From Tritrichomonas musculus (Eukaryota > Parabasalia > Tritrichomonadida > Tritrichomonadidae), in assembly GCA_039105265.1 (NCBI GenBank), contig JAPFFF010000031.1:1550001-1614000 (forward strand): DNA of 64,000 nucleotides, read 5' to 3'. The notes beneath the pieces are model-generated. The model worked only from the letters and a program-made list of their open reading frames with translations, did no database searches and was not told the origin of the DNA. Below, one piece after another: positions 20,708 through 32,184 of the stretch. Made by a program: the position numbers and the translations under genes. Every line of letters starts with the position of its first letter. The first letter of the stretch is position 1.

Positions 20708-22951
20708 TTAAGAAGATCCATTACATGAGCAAACGAATTCATTACTTTCATTTTTATATTCGATGTTATGACCTTTATGGCAATGCTTTGAACAAGCTTT
20801 GCAGATATCTTTATTGCAATCACAACAGTAGTAAACCTTGCTTTTCACCAGCTCATTAGACTGATTTCCACATTTTGAATGGCAACAAATGGCAGATTTT
20901 CTAATGCATTCATCTTCCAGTTCTTCATAAATGATACCGAGCTTGTCCATTGCAGCAGACGATCCTTTATCAACTCCTTTTTTCAGGACTTCAATTGCCT
21001 TTTCAATTTTACCATCACTGTAAAGCAATTGACCTAAAATTACATAAGCATCTATTTCAGTGCCATCATCAACCAGCTTCTCAAGAAACTCTTCTGCTGC
21101 CTTCTTGTCTGAATTCTTAGAATCAGGAGGAATATCAAGCTGCATAGAAGAATACCAGAGCATCGCCTTGGAATGGCCAGAGCTTGCTGCAGCCTTAAAG
21201 TAATGGAGTGTGTCATTGAAGGAAACTTTGATATCCTTAGCAAAACTGATTCCTTTGAGAAGATGCATTCCGTAGTCAAATTGAGCTTCAGCACAGCCAA
21301 ATTCAGCTGCCTGCTTCATCAAGAGCATCGCTTGGTTGATATCCTTGCCAACACCACGACCATTCTCAAGTTGAAGCGACCACCTGTACATTATAATTGG
21401 GATTCCACCGTCGCTTCCTAGTTTAAGGAATTTGTTAGCTTGCTTTAAATACCGTTCTCCCTTCTGTTCAAGTAACAATGAGGTGTACCTGATGATGGCT
21501 TCAGCATGACCTGATTTGGCTGCCGTTTCATAGAGTTGGAAAATAGTAAACTTTTCAGTGAATTCTATTTGATGATTCACAATCATTTCGGCTACCAAAA
21601 AAAAGGCTTCTGGTTTTTGATGCGCAAATGAACGTTGTTTAAGAAATATATATGCATCATTGTATAGACCTTGCTTGATCAAACATTGGGCATATCCATA
21701 CTCGCCATTTCCAACAATTTCAGGAATTTTTAAGTTGTTTGCTACAGCCAAATAGTGTCCTTCTGCTGCTTTATAATCTGGGGGACCAAAAACGCCATTG
21801 AAAAGGGCATCGGCAAGTAGTAATCGGGTGCGATAATTGTAGCTGGCTTCTACTATTAATTTGTCAAGAGGACTTAACTCTTCTTTCTTAGGCTCTGGCG
21901 GTTGTGGTGAAATTTTGACCTCTTCATGATCTTCATTTGAAGATGGACTGCTTTTGTGTTTTTCAAGCTTTTCTGGCTTCGGTGGTTCAAGTTTTGGTAC
22001 TGGTGCTGTTTGCACAGCTGATGAGGATGGGGTTGGTCTTACAGGCTTAATTATTTTCTTATACGCATCAAATCTTTCTTTGTCAATGGAATCATTGCAG
22101 AACAATTCGGATTCAAGACGATTACAAATTTCGGTGAAAGTTGGACGTTGATTAGGCTTTTGATCCCAACATTGTTTGATTAAATCTTGATACGAATCAG
22201 GTGTTCCTTCTGGAATATCTGGTCTTATTCCATTTTTAACATCATTGCCAATTTGAAAAAGTGATTTATTTTTGAAAGGAAATATACCAGTTATAAGACG
22301 ATATAAAGTAATTCCATATGAATAAACATCAATAAGTCCTGGATGTGCTTTTTCAGGATCCTCGTAAAGTTCTGGTGGCATAAATGAAATTGTGGTTTCT
22401 GCTATTGAATTGTAAATCGTCATTCCATCCTTAATTTCTTTAGATAGACCAAAATCTGTGAGGAAAGGTTGAAGTTTATCGTTTATAAGTATATTCAAGT
22501 CTTTAAGATCTCTATGAAAAACATTGTGACTGTGTAAATATTCTAGAGCTGCAGCTACTCCATATGAAATTATTAACTTTGAAGTAGGGTCTAATATTTT
22601 ACCTCCTTCTTTATTATTTCTATCAATAACATCAGATAAAGATCCATTTTCAGCGAGTTCAAGAAAAATAAGTCCTGCTTCATCTTCACAAAAACCAATA
22701 AAAGGAATAATAGCAGGATGTTTGTATTTTGAATATATTTCAACTTCTCGGTTAAATTGTTTTCGAGTTTCTTCATTAGAAAGATTGCCAAATGACTCTT
22801 TTTTCACGCATTTGCGCCCTGTTGATTGTTGAGTACATAAATAAATGCGAGCAAAGCCACCTCTTTTTGTTATAAATTTATATTTTCCATTTGTTTTCTT
22901 TATTGGTATAAAGTCTTCTTCACTAACTCTCCATTTTTCTAAATTTTCCAT
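20708..22951 (-). CDS. TKL-like kinase with Sel1 repeats and C-terminal UBR-box-like zinc finger (unit 1)
   Basis: 747 residues from ATG at 22951; the frame is open 22 codons further back but without ATG. The kinase domain, about 27-285, looks catalytically complete: GGFARIY loop, K50 in KCVK, E69, HRDLKDLN (147-154), DFG (166-168), PPE, DVYSYG. A proline/serine-rich linker follows (about 303-360). Sel1-type helical repeats run from about 370 to 680 (for example AAEFGCAEAQFDYGMHLLKG). The last about 60 residues hold a Cys/His cluster (CCDCNKDICKACSKHCHKGH ... CSC) resembling a UBR box or related zinc finger. Likely a soluble signalling kinase in which Sel1 repeats scaffold partners and the zinc finger binds protein ends or ubiquitin-system factors (inference). 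The unit 2 copy differs at two residues. Both look functional. Confidence 0.9.
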   Translation of the reverse strand: MENLEKWRVSEEDFIPIKKTNGKYKFITKRGGFARIYLCTQQSTGRKCVKKESFGNLSNEETRKQFNREVEIYSKYKHPAIIPFIGFCEDEAGLIFLELAENGSLSDVIDRNNKEGGKILDPTSKLIISYGVAAALEYLHSHNVFHRDLKDLNILINDKLQPFLTDFGLSKEIKDGMTIYNSIAETTISFMPPELYEDPEKAHPGLIDVYSYGITLYRLITGIFPFKNKSLFQIGNDVKNGIRPDIPEGTPDSYQDLIKQCWDQKPNQRPTFTEICNRLESELFCNDSIDKERFDAYKKIIKPVRPTPSSSAVQTAPVPKLEPPKPEKLEKHKSSPSSNEDHEEVKISPQPPEPKKEELSPLDKLIVEASYNYRTRLLLADALFNGVFGPPDYKAAEGHYLAVANNLKIPEIVGNGEYGYAQCLIKQGLYNDAYIFLKQRSFAHQKPEAFFLVAEMIVNHQIEFTEKFTIFQLYETAAKSGHAEAIIRYTSLLLEQKGERYLKQANKFLKLGSDGGIPIIMYRWSLQLENGRGVGKDINQAMLLMKQAAEFGCAEAQFDYGMHLLKGISFAKDIKVSFNDTLHYFKAAASSGHSKAMLWYSSMQLDIPPDSKNSDKKAAEEFLEKLVDDGTEIDAYVILGQLLYSDGKIEKAIEVLKKGVDKGSSAAMDKLGIIYEELEDECIRKSAICCHSKCGNQSNELVKSKVYYCCDCNKDICKACSKHCHKGHNIEYKNESNEFVCSCNGSS

Positions 22952-23177
22952 GTTGATTGTAAAAAGTTTGAATATAGGGGGGTCAACCGTCAAATTTTTG
23001 TCAAAATTATAAAGCAAACTTAAAATATGAGAATTTTTGAATAATAATTATAGAACTATATAGCTCATTGAATATACTATTTATGTTTGAATGAGATTTT
23101 AAAATATTGTATGTAAACAGAAAAATAAATAAAATAATTTAAATTTAAACAAATATTAGAGCCGAAATATCTTAATA

Positions 23178-24640
23178 TAGTTGGTGGACATAATTATGTT
23201 TTTGGGACATAATCATGTTTGCTCAACTTTTTGAATAGTACACAAAAATAAAACACATTTTTCTCAATACTTTTTAAAGATAATTTGATAATATTATATA
23301 CTTTATTAATGTATTTTATGTACATCATTATTTAATTAAATGAGATATTATATTTGTGATTTATATGAAATTTTGCCATTAATGTAAAAAAAAGTCAAAA
23401 TGCTTATTTTATTCTCAATAATTGAAACTTGGGATTTAATAATAATATCATTAATTCATAATCAGTAATGATATAATTTTGTCAGATAATTGATATCTAA
23501 AAACTTTCATATAAGAATATTTTGATGCACAAAATAAAGTTAAAAATCATATCACTTTTTGGTTTTTTCCAATAAAAAATAAAAACTTTTAAATTTTTAT
23601 TTAAATATTTGATATAATGCATATAGTATAACGATATTGAAAGAATAAAATTGGCGGTTCTACTCAAGATCTACTACCTTAATGAAAAAGAGTAACTTCT
23701 GAAATAACTTAAAAAGACTTTCAATTTTAGACATTGAGAAATTATTTTCATTATTTTAATAGTTCTTCTATACTTACCTAATATTTATTGATTAATTGCT
23801 ATTTTTAATGCTATTATAATAGAAAAAATAAAAAAGTGAAATTTGTATATTTCTTAGAAAAACCTGAAATCTTGATGGGCAACAATGATTTTTAGAGGAT
23901 TAATAATATATTTCATTGTATGTGTTATCAAATAATGTAATTCTGAAATCATACCAATTATGCATGAGTGATTTATGAATGATTTTGAATGAAAAAAAAG
24001 AAAAATGAAATTTTTCCAAGATTGATTCTTTTTCAACCATATTATTATATTTAATATATTATATGTATCATATAGATGATTAATACTGCATCTAATTTGA
24101 AATAAAATAAACTCATTTTTCAAAATTAGTAATTTTGTATGAATGATTTTTGTCATATTTTGAAAACACTTTTTCTTTTTATATAATTATTATTTCAATA
24201 ATTTTTTTTCTAAAATATAATATATACATTATATTCTAAAATAATAACTATGTTAGAGCAAATTAAAACAACCTTTTTTTTATGGTAAAAGCATGAAATG
24301 TGATATGAAATTAGTTTTTTGAGTAGTGAAATGAAAATGAAACCATTTTTTCTAATTATCTATTTTATTTCAATAAATAATAATGATACATTTTAATTAT
24401 AGATGAAAAGTAAATTATAATTTTTTTCAAATAATAAAAAAATATTCAGAAATTAAAAATTCGATATCATATTTATGATCAAATTTAGTTTGATAAAAGT
24501 GAATGAAAATCTGGGAATAGAATGTATCCAATATGATATTAATTGTTCTACAATTGTTTTTTAAAAAGTCCAATTTGAATATATAGAAATGATGTGAAAA
24601 CATAATTATGTCTCCAAAACAGAATTATGTCCACCAACTA
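23178..24640. mobile_element. Mariner-like non-autonomous element, inverted copy, 1,463 bp
   Basis: Same element as at 12890, in opposite orientation. It is flanked by TA on both sides (23176-23177 and 24641-24642). Unit 2 has the empty site with a single TA (CTTAATAAATAATTAT near 38106-38121). This defines both ends and the TA duplication exactly. No transposase frame. Confidence 0.9.
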
Positions 24641-24642
24641 TA

Positions 24643-25343
24643 AATAATTATTTTTCATTGCATTAATATTGATAAATTTGCGATACAAATATTTATATAA
24701 CTATATAAATAAGAAATAAGAAATAAAATATGTATGTTTTTGTTATTGATATTAAACTAGTTCTCAGCGGTCGTACCAAAATTTGTGAGATCAAGGCCAA
24801 AGTTTTTCAAAGGTCGTACAACTGAATTTTTACAGTAAAACTCAATGATTGGTTGGTTTAAGCTAATTATATTTTATTATTATAATAATAATTAGTTTTA
24901 TAAATATTTGCATTGTACAAAATTCAAATTAAAATAAAAACTAAAAGGATATAAGTATATATTGAATTTTCTTCAGAAAATAAATTTGAGTATTTTATAA
25001 AAATTTAGAATAGCGATAACTTTTTATATAATTTATTCTAATCATTAATTCTATTGATATCTTTTTATATGCTTTTAAAACATTAAATGTTATATAAAAA
25101 TAGTTATTATTATTGAAAAAAATTTCATTTTTTAGTTTCACCAAAATTCAATTTTTCTATTTTTAGACCAGAGTGTAAATGGTTAACAGGAAAAAAAGTG
25201 AAACATAACCATATAAAGTTTCTCATTTTATTCGAGATCAGGGTAATTTGAATTGAAAATTGATTTTGTGTTGATATATTTTTACACCTCCCTATGAAAA
25301 AATTTACGAAATAAATATAGTGAAAAAGTTTAAATTTTTATAC
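24643..25343. other. AT-rich intergenic stretch, no gene seen
   Basis: No credible frame. Unit 2 lacks parts of it (roughly 24915-25010 and 25100-25360), so these are indels between the copies. Confidence 0.6.
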
Positions 25344-25424
25344 AGTTGTTCCACTTTTATAACGACAAATATTTTTTCGTTACGAAAGTGGATTTTGTCG
25401 TTACAAAAGTGGAACAACTGTAAT
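25344..25424. repeat. 81-bp perfect-type hairpin
   Basis: The arms CAGTTGTTCCACTTTTATAA... and ...AAAAGTGGAACAACTG pair over about 27 bp around a short loop. Only the right part survives in unit 2 (about 38495-38556). Confidence 0.75.
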
Positions 25425-25664
25425 ATTTTTGGTAGATCGAAAATTTATACTTTTTTCGACAAAATTTTTTATATAAAAATTCAACTTTTCTCAATCGTTT
25501 TTGGCTAAACTTACATTATTTCTTAATATAATTCATAAAACTAATTAAAATATTGATTTGTTTTAAAATAATAAAGAAAATTATTATTCACATCAAGAAA
25601 AACATATATTATTATGGTTAACGTTTGTCGAAAAAAGTATAAATTTTCGATTTACCATATTTTT
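25425..25664. mobile_element. 240-bp MITE-like inverted-repeat element
   Basis: Arms of about 40 bp, at 25425-25465 and 25624-25664, are reverse complements (shared core TCGAAAAAAGTATAAATTTT). The interior is AT-rich and non-coding. The unit 2 copy is 38559-38798. Family unknown. Confidence 0.65.
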
Positions 25665-25677
25665 AGTGAAAAAGTTT

Positions 25678-25996
25678 AGAAGCCTCGAATTACTCAAAGA
25701 TTCATCACCCATTTTCCCCGAAATTTATTGGGACAACCAAAGATAAAAACTTAATAATTATTGAATTTATCAAAGGGCAAGCATTAACATTTATCAGCAA
25801 AATGAAACCCACATTTGTTGAAATAATTACAATGATTTTTGACTTGATGCATGCCATTAAATATTTGCATGACAGCGACTTGATTTATCGAGATTTAAAA
25901 CCAGACAATATTATGATTGACTCAGATAAAACAGTTATTTTATTAGATTTTGATAAAATAAAAAGGAATGAATATAAGATGAAAATTACTAAATAA
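25678..25996 (+). pseudogene. Kinase scrap, unit 1
   Basis: The middle part of a protein kinase: hinge-like IEFIKGQALTFISKM, then YLHDSDLIYRDLKPDN and LLDFDKIK (catalytic and DFD motifs). The N-lobe start reads in another frame (FRSLELLKDSSPIFPEIYW), so there is a shift of frame near 25745. The glycine loop and the C-lobe after DFD are missing. Ends at a stop, 25994-25996. The copy in unit 2 is at 38812. Confidence 0.75.
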
Positions 25997-26236
25997 AAAA
26001 AAAAATTCTCATTTATAATGAAGAAACAATTAGAACAGCATTATCAAAACTTTTAATGAAAGCTTGAATCATTTCTTAATGTATAATACTATAATGTCCA
26101 ATAGACGATTATTTTTTTCTATATTTTTAAATATTTCATAAATTTATGTAATAAGATATTTAGTTTGCAAATAATCATTTAATATCCAATTTTTCTAAAT
26201 TTAATATATTTTACAAACAAATATATTTAACATCAA

Positions 26237-26307
26237 GGGCAATTAGTCTAGTGGTATGATTCACGCTTAGGGTGCGTGAGGTCCCGGGTTCAATTCCCGG
26301 ATTGCCC
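26237..26307 (+). tRNA. tRNA-Pro (AGG)
   Basis: Same 71-nt tRNA as at 9386, plus strand, followed by T-runs. It is the outer edge of the inverted kinase arm. Confidence 0.97.
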
Positions 26308-26573
26308 CTTTTTTCATATTCTTTTTTTTTTTTTTTCAATGGTTTTATGATTGGAAAATAAAAATGAGGAAATTATTTACTTTAATAAGGTGTAGTTATT
26401 AAAATTAAAGTTTTTTCCCATCAGATTTTGAAAAATTTTCACTAAATTTTTGAATTTCTGCTTTAAATTGATTGAATTTTTTCTTCATTTTTTATGCATT
26501 ACTATAAAATTAAATTAAAAATATGGTATTTGAAAATACTATTAAGAATAAATAATTTCAAATGTGGTATATT

Positions 26574-27626
26574 TTATTTACCTGCACTTGATAATTCTTG
26601 ATCACGTTTAGATACGAAATCAAAATTGATATCTGGAGCAAAACCGTAATAATTTAATCTAACTTGTTCCAAAATGTTTTCAAAAGAAGGTCTTAATTTT
26701 GGATCAAAAGAGATGCATCTTGAAATGAGATCTATGCAGAATTTTGAAATTGAATCAGAAGGACTTGGAAGCGGAAATTCTTTTTGTTTCAATTTCGCCT
26801 TAATTGTGTACTTAGGTAACGATCCTTCAAACAAGTGGTACAGCAAAACGCCAAAAGAATAAACGTCTGTTTTATTGTCGTATTTTTCTTCCTTTAAAAG
26901 TTCAGGTGACATGTAAATAGCGTCACCTAAATTTTTAACAAAAGAGCTCTGTGATTGTGACACTGTCTGATTAATCAGATCATTAATTTTGACCAGATTC
27001 AAATCAGCGATTTTTGATTCCAACAAAGAATTCAATCTGATGTTGTCAATTTTTAAGTCACGATGAATCAATCCATGATTGTGAATGAACAACATTGCAT
27101 GAATGATTTCAATTGCAATTTGTGCTTTGATTGTGTTTGTTAGCATCCCTTTCGTTAGACAGTCTTTCAGATCAAAATCAAGGAATTCAAGAAACAATGC
27201 AATCGTTGTTATCAATTCATCATCATCGTTAATATTGATGATTTCGCAAGTGTTGACTCCGAATATCTTGCAAATGCATGGGTGGTCAATCGTGAGCAAG
27301 AGTTCAAACTCTTTCATTGCATTCTGCACGTGTTTGAATGTTTCTTCTTCAGGAATCAATACTTTTTTGCACATCACTCGTCTGTTTCGAATGTCAATGA
27401 TCTTTTGATATAAAAAGAACTGGTTTTGTTTGATCTTTTCAACAAGAACATGGAACTGTTCATCATCTTCACCAATGAAAAAGTTTTTATCTTTTTCATT
27501 TGTATTTGTTGCTTCATTTGCTTTAATTACTTCATTTGTGTTCATCGGTGAAAGAATCAGTCTGGGAATTGGAGCAGGATTGAGTTTGTTTACATATTCA
27601 ATGAATGATTTGATGTCAAAATCTTG
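26574..27626 (-). pseudogene. Inverted single-kinase copy, unit 2
   Basis: Reverse copy of the linker and second kinase domain of the double-kinase gene. The kinase domain is uninterrupted: VMCKK lysine, HRDLKIDN, DLN, MSPE, TDVYSFG, ending SSAGK and stop at 26574. From the first in-frame ATG (27543-27545, linker SPMNTNEV) a 323-residue single-domain kinase could be made. Upstream of 27626 the homology ends at the head-to-head junction, so the native start and first kinase domain are lost. Substitution KSKLKQ to KAKLKQ distinguishes it. It could be a truncated but expressed kinase. I rate truncation as more likely non-functional because no promoter region came with it. Confidence 0.75.
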
Positions 27627-27643
27627 ATTCGTGATAGAATTAA

Positions 27644-27804
27644 AATCATGAAAAACCAGAAATACCTGAATATTTGCCAGAAACAATTTCTTCTCTTATC
27701 ACAGAATATTTGAGTCCAAAACCGTCTTCTAGACCTACGTTTGAGCAAATTGTGAATGCGATCAGTGATCCAAATTTCTATTCAGATCCAAATCAAGATT
27801 TGGG
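27644..27804 (+). pseudogene. Kinase fragment at head-to-head junction, unit 2
   Basis: Same plus-strand fragment as 4374-4534 (PEIPEYLPETISSLI, SRPTFEQIVNAISDPNF). Confidence 0.8.
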
Positions 27805-27921
27805 CAAAGACGAGCAATGTCACTTTTTTTAAGTACGAGCAAGACGGGCACGGGCAGACACGGGGAAACACGAGCACAGACATTGCCCTTTGCCCTTGCC
27901 CGTGCCCCTCCAACATCCCTA
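27805..27921. mobile_element. hAT-like element remnant, unit 2
   Basis: Same one-ended GC-rich piece as 4535-4651, ending CATCCCTA. Confidence 0.65.
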
Positions 27922-28328
27922 ATGCTTAGACATATTTATCGTATATCTTTATTTCTATCTTAATTTTTAACATATGACTTTTTTCTTAATTTTTGAATAT
28001 TATTTCTTTATGCAATATAAGTTCTGCTTTGTTTCAAAATTAATTTTATTCAAGATTATTTTTTGAATGAAAAATAATCTTCTATACAATTTTAGAATAG
28101 ATTAAAATTTTAATTTATCAAAATTGTATATAAATCTTAAAACTTTCAATTAACATAAATTATATTGAATATGTTAAACATTTAAACTCACAAAATAAAA
28201 ATTACGAATATCTCTAAAAAATATACATAAAGAATTTTATACTTGAATATTTACCTATAAAATAATATTTTATAATGATATATATAATTTATATTAAATT
28301 TTATAGGCTAAATTTTTTGGAAAAAGAT
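27922..28328. other. AT-rich intergenic stretch, no gene seen
   Basis: Matches 4652-5058; no credible frame. Confidence 0.6.
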
Positions 28329-29698
28329 GAGTGCTGCAACTAACACTAAAATAAAATCGGCCCTAAATAATCCTTAACGAACTTATTTTTATATTTATCT
28401 ATATTTAAATAAAATAAATATCAAGTGATTAATGAATTTGTCTTTTCAAAAAATAGTTATTTATGTTTTTTAAAATTTAAACTTTTCAAATTTTTGAAAT
28501 AATATTTAAAATAAAATTATCTTTTTAAATTCAGATACATTTTTTTAAAAAATTATTTTAAAATAATTTTCTTATTAAATACATTCGAAAAAAATTATAT
28601 ATTCCAGTAAATTTAAAATAGCCACAAGATAATATATTGTATCATTACTTTTTATATTAAAAAATGGTTTCATTTAACATTCAATATTAATATTTAACGA
28701 ATTTTAAAATAATAATCATTTTTAATTCCAAAAATATTTTTAATTTTATAAATTATGATATCGATCAATGATTCTTGCTCCTTGAATTATTACCATATAA
28801 ATTTGGAACAATTGTATCAGCATTATCCTTTAAAAATATTGATAATTTCCATGTATTAGTGCTTTTAAATTACTCAAAACTTAGTTTTCCATTTGCAATT
28901 TGATTAATTTCGTCTTGAATTGAGCAAGCATCGATATCATTAGGTAAATTTATGCTCCACTCATTTAAATAATAATAATAAAAAAATATTATTTAAATGA
29001 GTGCTGCAAATCACACAATGCTGAATTTTCAAGATTTGCTATATTCATCTTCTTTCCTATAAATTTTTATCGAAAATTTTATCTAAATGATTTTGAATAC
29101 ATCAGTTCACAAATGATATGATCGATAATAAAAAAGTCGAATAACTCATTATGCTTTTGAATTTTTTTAGTAAAAATAATTTATATAATAGTAATTTAAT
29201 TTTCTAAACAATATTTTTCCAAAATAAAAAAAAAATAATACTTTTTTGTTCTAAATGTACTGTTCTGAAAAAACAGTAAGACAGTTATTTATCTAATTAT
29301 AAAATATTTTGTATCATCATGCAATAAATTAAGGATAAAAATATTATAAAAAAATTTAGGGAAAAATTTCAAGAAATTCATAAATTTATCATTTTTTAAA
29401 TTTAATTTAAATTTATATTCCATTCTTTTTTGAATTATAATATATATTATTTATAAATATGTTTACTTTTAATAATTGTTTAAATATTTTGTAGTGAAAT
29501 ATATATTAGACAATTTCATTCATATGATTTGAACCAATGTCATGTTGAATTTTTTTTCTTTTTTTTGAATTAATTCATGAATGTATTTATATATAAATAT
29601 ATATATAAATATATCTGAATGGTTAAATCGTTCTAAACACTTTTTTTTGTGCAAAAAAAACAGTTTGAAAAATTTAAAAATTTTGAGTTGCAGCACTC
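28329..29698. mobile_element. Compound TIR element, uninterrupted copy
   Basis: 1,370 bp between GAGTGCTGCAACT and AGTTGCAGCACTC, with back-to-back inner ends at about 28962 and 28999. It has a single uninterrupted GTGCTGCA where unit 1 holds the nested MITE. Non-coding. Confidence 0.65.
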
Positions 29699-29777
29699 AT
29701 TTTTGAAGATATTTAATTGAAATAAACACTTTATAAATTGAGAGAACGTGATTGACATTTCAGAGCCAAAAATATAA

Positions 29778-31918
29778 ATGGAATTTACCAAAGATCTCCA
29801 TCAGATTAAGGTTTATAAAGGCTGGATAACGAAATGCGAACCTATTTTGATTACCTACCAATCAGAAGACAGCTTATATAATGTTGCACATACTATTTTA
29901 GCAGAATTAAATATGAAAAGTACTGATCTTCCAAATCTGATAATTTCTTCTATTAATCCATCAATCTCAGAACTTGATATCACAAAAACACTTAATGAAC
30001 AAGGAATAAATGATGAATCATCATTATATGTTAATATTGGTCAAGCAAATATCCATATTCGAACCAAAGATGAATTTGATATTTTGGAAAAGATTGGCAG
30101 GGGATCAAACACGATCACCTATTATGCAATTGATAAAACAAATGGAAATAAAGTTGCATATCAAGAAATTACAGACCAGAAGGGCCAAATTGCGAATAAA
30201 ATAAATTTAACATCAATAAACTTTCCATCGATCATTAAATTATACGGAATTATTGAAAATTCAGAAGATAATTCAAAAATTTCCATTTTACTAAACCAAT
30301 ATGCATCGAATGGTACATTAAATGAAAAGTTAATTGGAAGAAGAAATGTCCAACCTTTAAATTACACACAAAAGTGCATCATTATGTATGGAATTGCAGC
30401 AGGAATGAAGAAACTTCATGAGAAAGGAATCATTCATTATGATTGAATGCTAACAATATTCTTCTTAATGATGATTGTGAACCTTTGATTGCAAATTTTG
30501 GCCAAAAAAGAATAATTGATGTATTTGAGCCTCGTCCTGATGTATATATAAAATATTGGTATTCACCTGAAGTAATATCTTCAGGTGATTATGATGATGG
30601 AGAAGAAAAATCTGCTCAAGATGTTTATTCATATGGAATGTTAGTTCTATATCTGATGACTGGCGTTGTTCCTTGGGCTTCTAAACGTAATCTTCAAATT
30701 CTTAGGTTTATCACGAATCATGAAAAACCAGAAATACCTGAATATTTGCGCGAAACAATTTCTTATCTTATCACAGAATGTTTGGATCCCAAACCGTCTT
30801 CTAGACCTGCATTTGAGCAAATTGTGAATGAGATCAGTGATCCAGATTTCTATTCAGATCCAAATCAAGATTTGGACATCAAATCATTCATTGAATATGT
30901 AAACAAACTCAATTCTGCTGCAATTCCCGGACTGATTCTTTCACCGATGAACACAAATGAAGTAATTAAAGCAAATGAAGCAACAAATACAAATGAAAAA
31001 GATAAAAACTTTTTCATTGGTGAAGATGATGAACAGTTCCATGTTCTTGTTGAAAAGATCAAACAAAACCAGTTCTTTTTATATCAAAAGATCATTGACA
31101 TTCGAAACAGACGAGTGATGTGCAAAAAAGTATTGATTCCTGAAGAAGAAACATTCAAACACGTGCAGAATGCAATGAAAGAGTTTGAACTCTTGCTCAC
31201 GATTGACCACCCATGCATTTGCAAGATATTCGGAGTCAACACTTGCGAAATCATCAATATTAACGATGATGATGAATTGATAACAACGATTGCATTGTTT
31301 CTTGAATTCCTTGATTTTGATCTGAAAGACTGTCTAACGAAAGGGATGCTAACAAACACAATCAAAGCACAAATTGCAATTGAAATCATTCATGCAATGT
31401 TGTTCATTCACAATCATGGATTGATTCATCGTGACTTAAAAATTGACAACATCAGATTGAATTCTTTGTTGGAATCAAAAATCGCTGATTTGAATCTGGT
31501 CAAAATTAACGATCTGATTAATCAGACGGTGTCACAATCACAGAGCTCATTAGTTAAAAATTTAGGTGACGCTATTTACATGTCACCTGAACTTTTAAAG
31601 GAAGAAAAATACGACAATAAAACAGACGTTTATTCTTTTGGCGTTTTGCTGTACCACTTGTTTGAAGGATCGTTACCTAAGTACACAATTAAGTCGAAAT
31701 TGAAACAAAAAGAATTTCCGCTTCCAAGTCCTTCTGATTCAATTTCAAAATTCTGCATAGATCTCATTTCAAGATGCATCTCTTTTGATCCAAAATTAAG
31801 ACCTTCTTTTGAAAACATTTTGGAACAAGTTAGATTAAATTATTACGGTTTTGCTCCAGATATCAATTTTGATTTCGTATCTAAACGTGATCAAGAATTA
31901 TCAAGTGCAGGTAAATAA
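29778..31918 (+). pseudogene. Ubiquitin-like + double-kinase gene, unit 2 copy, one frameshift
   Basis: ATG at 29778. The first frame (222 codons) holds a ubiquitin-like region (about 9-93) and the N-lobe of kinase domain 1 (GRGSNT; lysine replaced in KVAYQEI), up to GIIHYD and TGA at 30444-30446. A second frame, open from about 30443 to 31918 (491 codons), continues from the next residue (LNANNILL, NFG, DVYSYG). It then gives the second kinase domain with K228-229, HRD 329-331, DLN 349-351 and SPE 381-383. One missing base in the catalytic loop therefore separates otherwise intact halves; unit 1 has the same change. Domain 1 is probably a pseudokinase; domain 2 retains catalytic residues. 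Alternatives are a programmed -1 shift or separate expression of the second half. Confidence 0.75.
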
Positions 31919-32184
31919 AATATGCCACATTTGAAATTATTTATTCTTAATAGTATTTTCAAATACCATATTTTTAATTTAATTTTATAGTAATGCATAA
32001 AAAATGAAGAAAAAATTCAATCAACTTAAAGCAGAAATTCAAAAATTTAGTGAAAATTTTTCAAAATCTGATGGGAAAAAACTTTAATTTTAATAACTAC
32101 ACCTTATTAAAGTAAATAATTTCCTCATTTTTATTTTCCAATCATAAAACCATTGAAAAAAAAAAAAAAAGAATATGAAAAAAG

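Larger units (their letters stand above)
3241..26510. repeat. Tandem duplication B, unit 1 (with insertions)
   Basis: Collinear with unit 2 (26511-39647) from TAAATTAAAAATATGG onward, but about 10 kb longer. Extra segments in unit 1: a 456-bp MITE at 5069, 1,047 bp of LRR_5 coding sequence at 9916-10962, about 6.8 kb of satellite and elements at 12.48-19.29 kb, the 1.46-kb element at 23178, and a few hundred bases around 24.9-25.3 kb. Confidence 0.9.

Noticed and set aside
30430-30460. Intron at the frame change of the double-kinase gene
   Set aside because: No trichomonad-type 5' GTATGT or 3' ACTAACACACAG-like signal is seen, and the two frames abut at adjacent residues.
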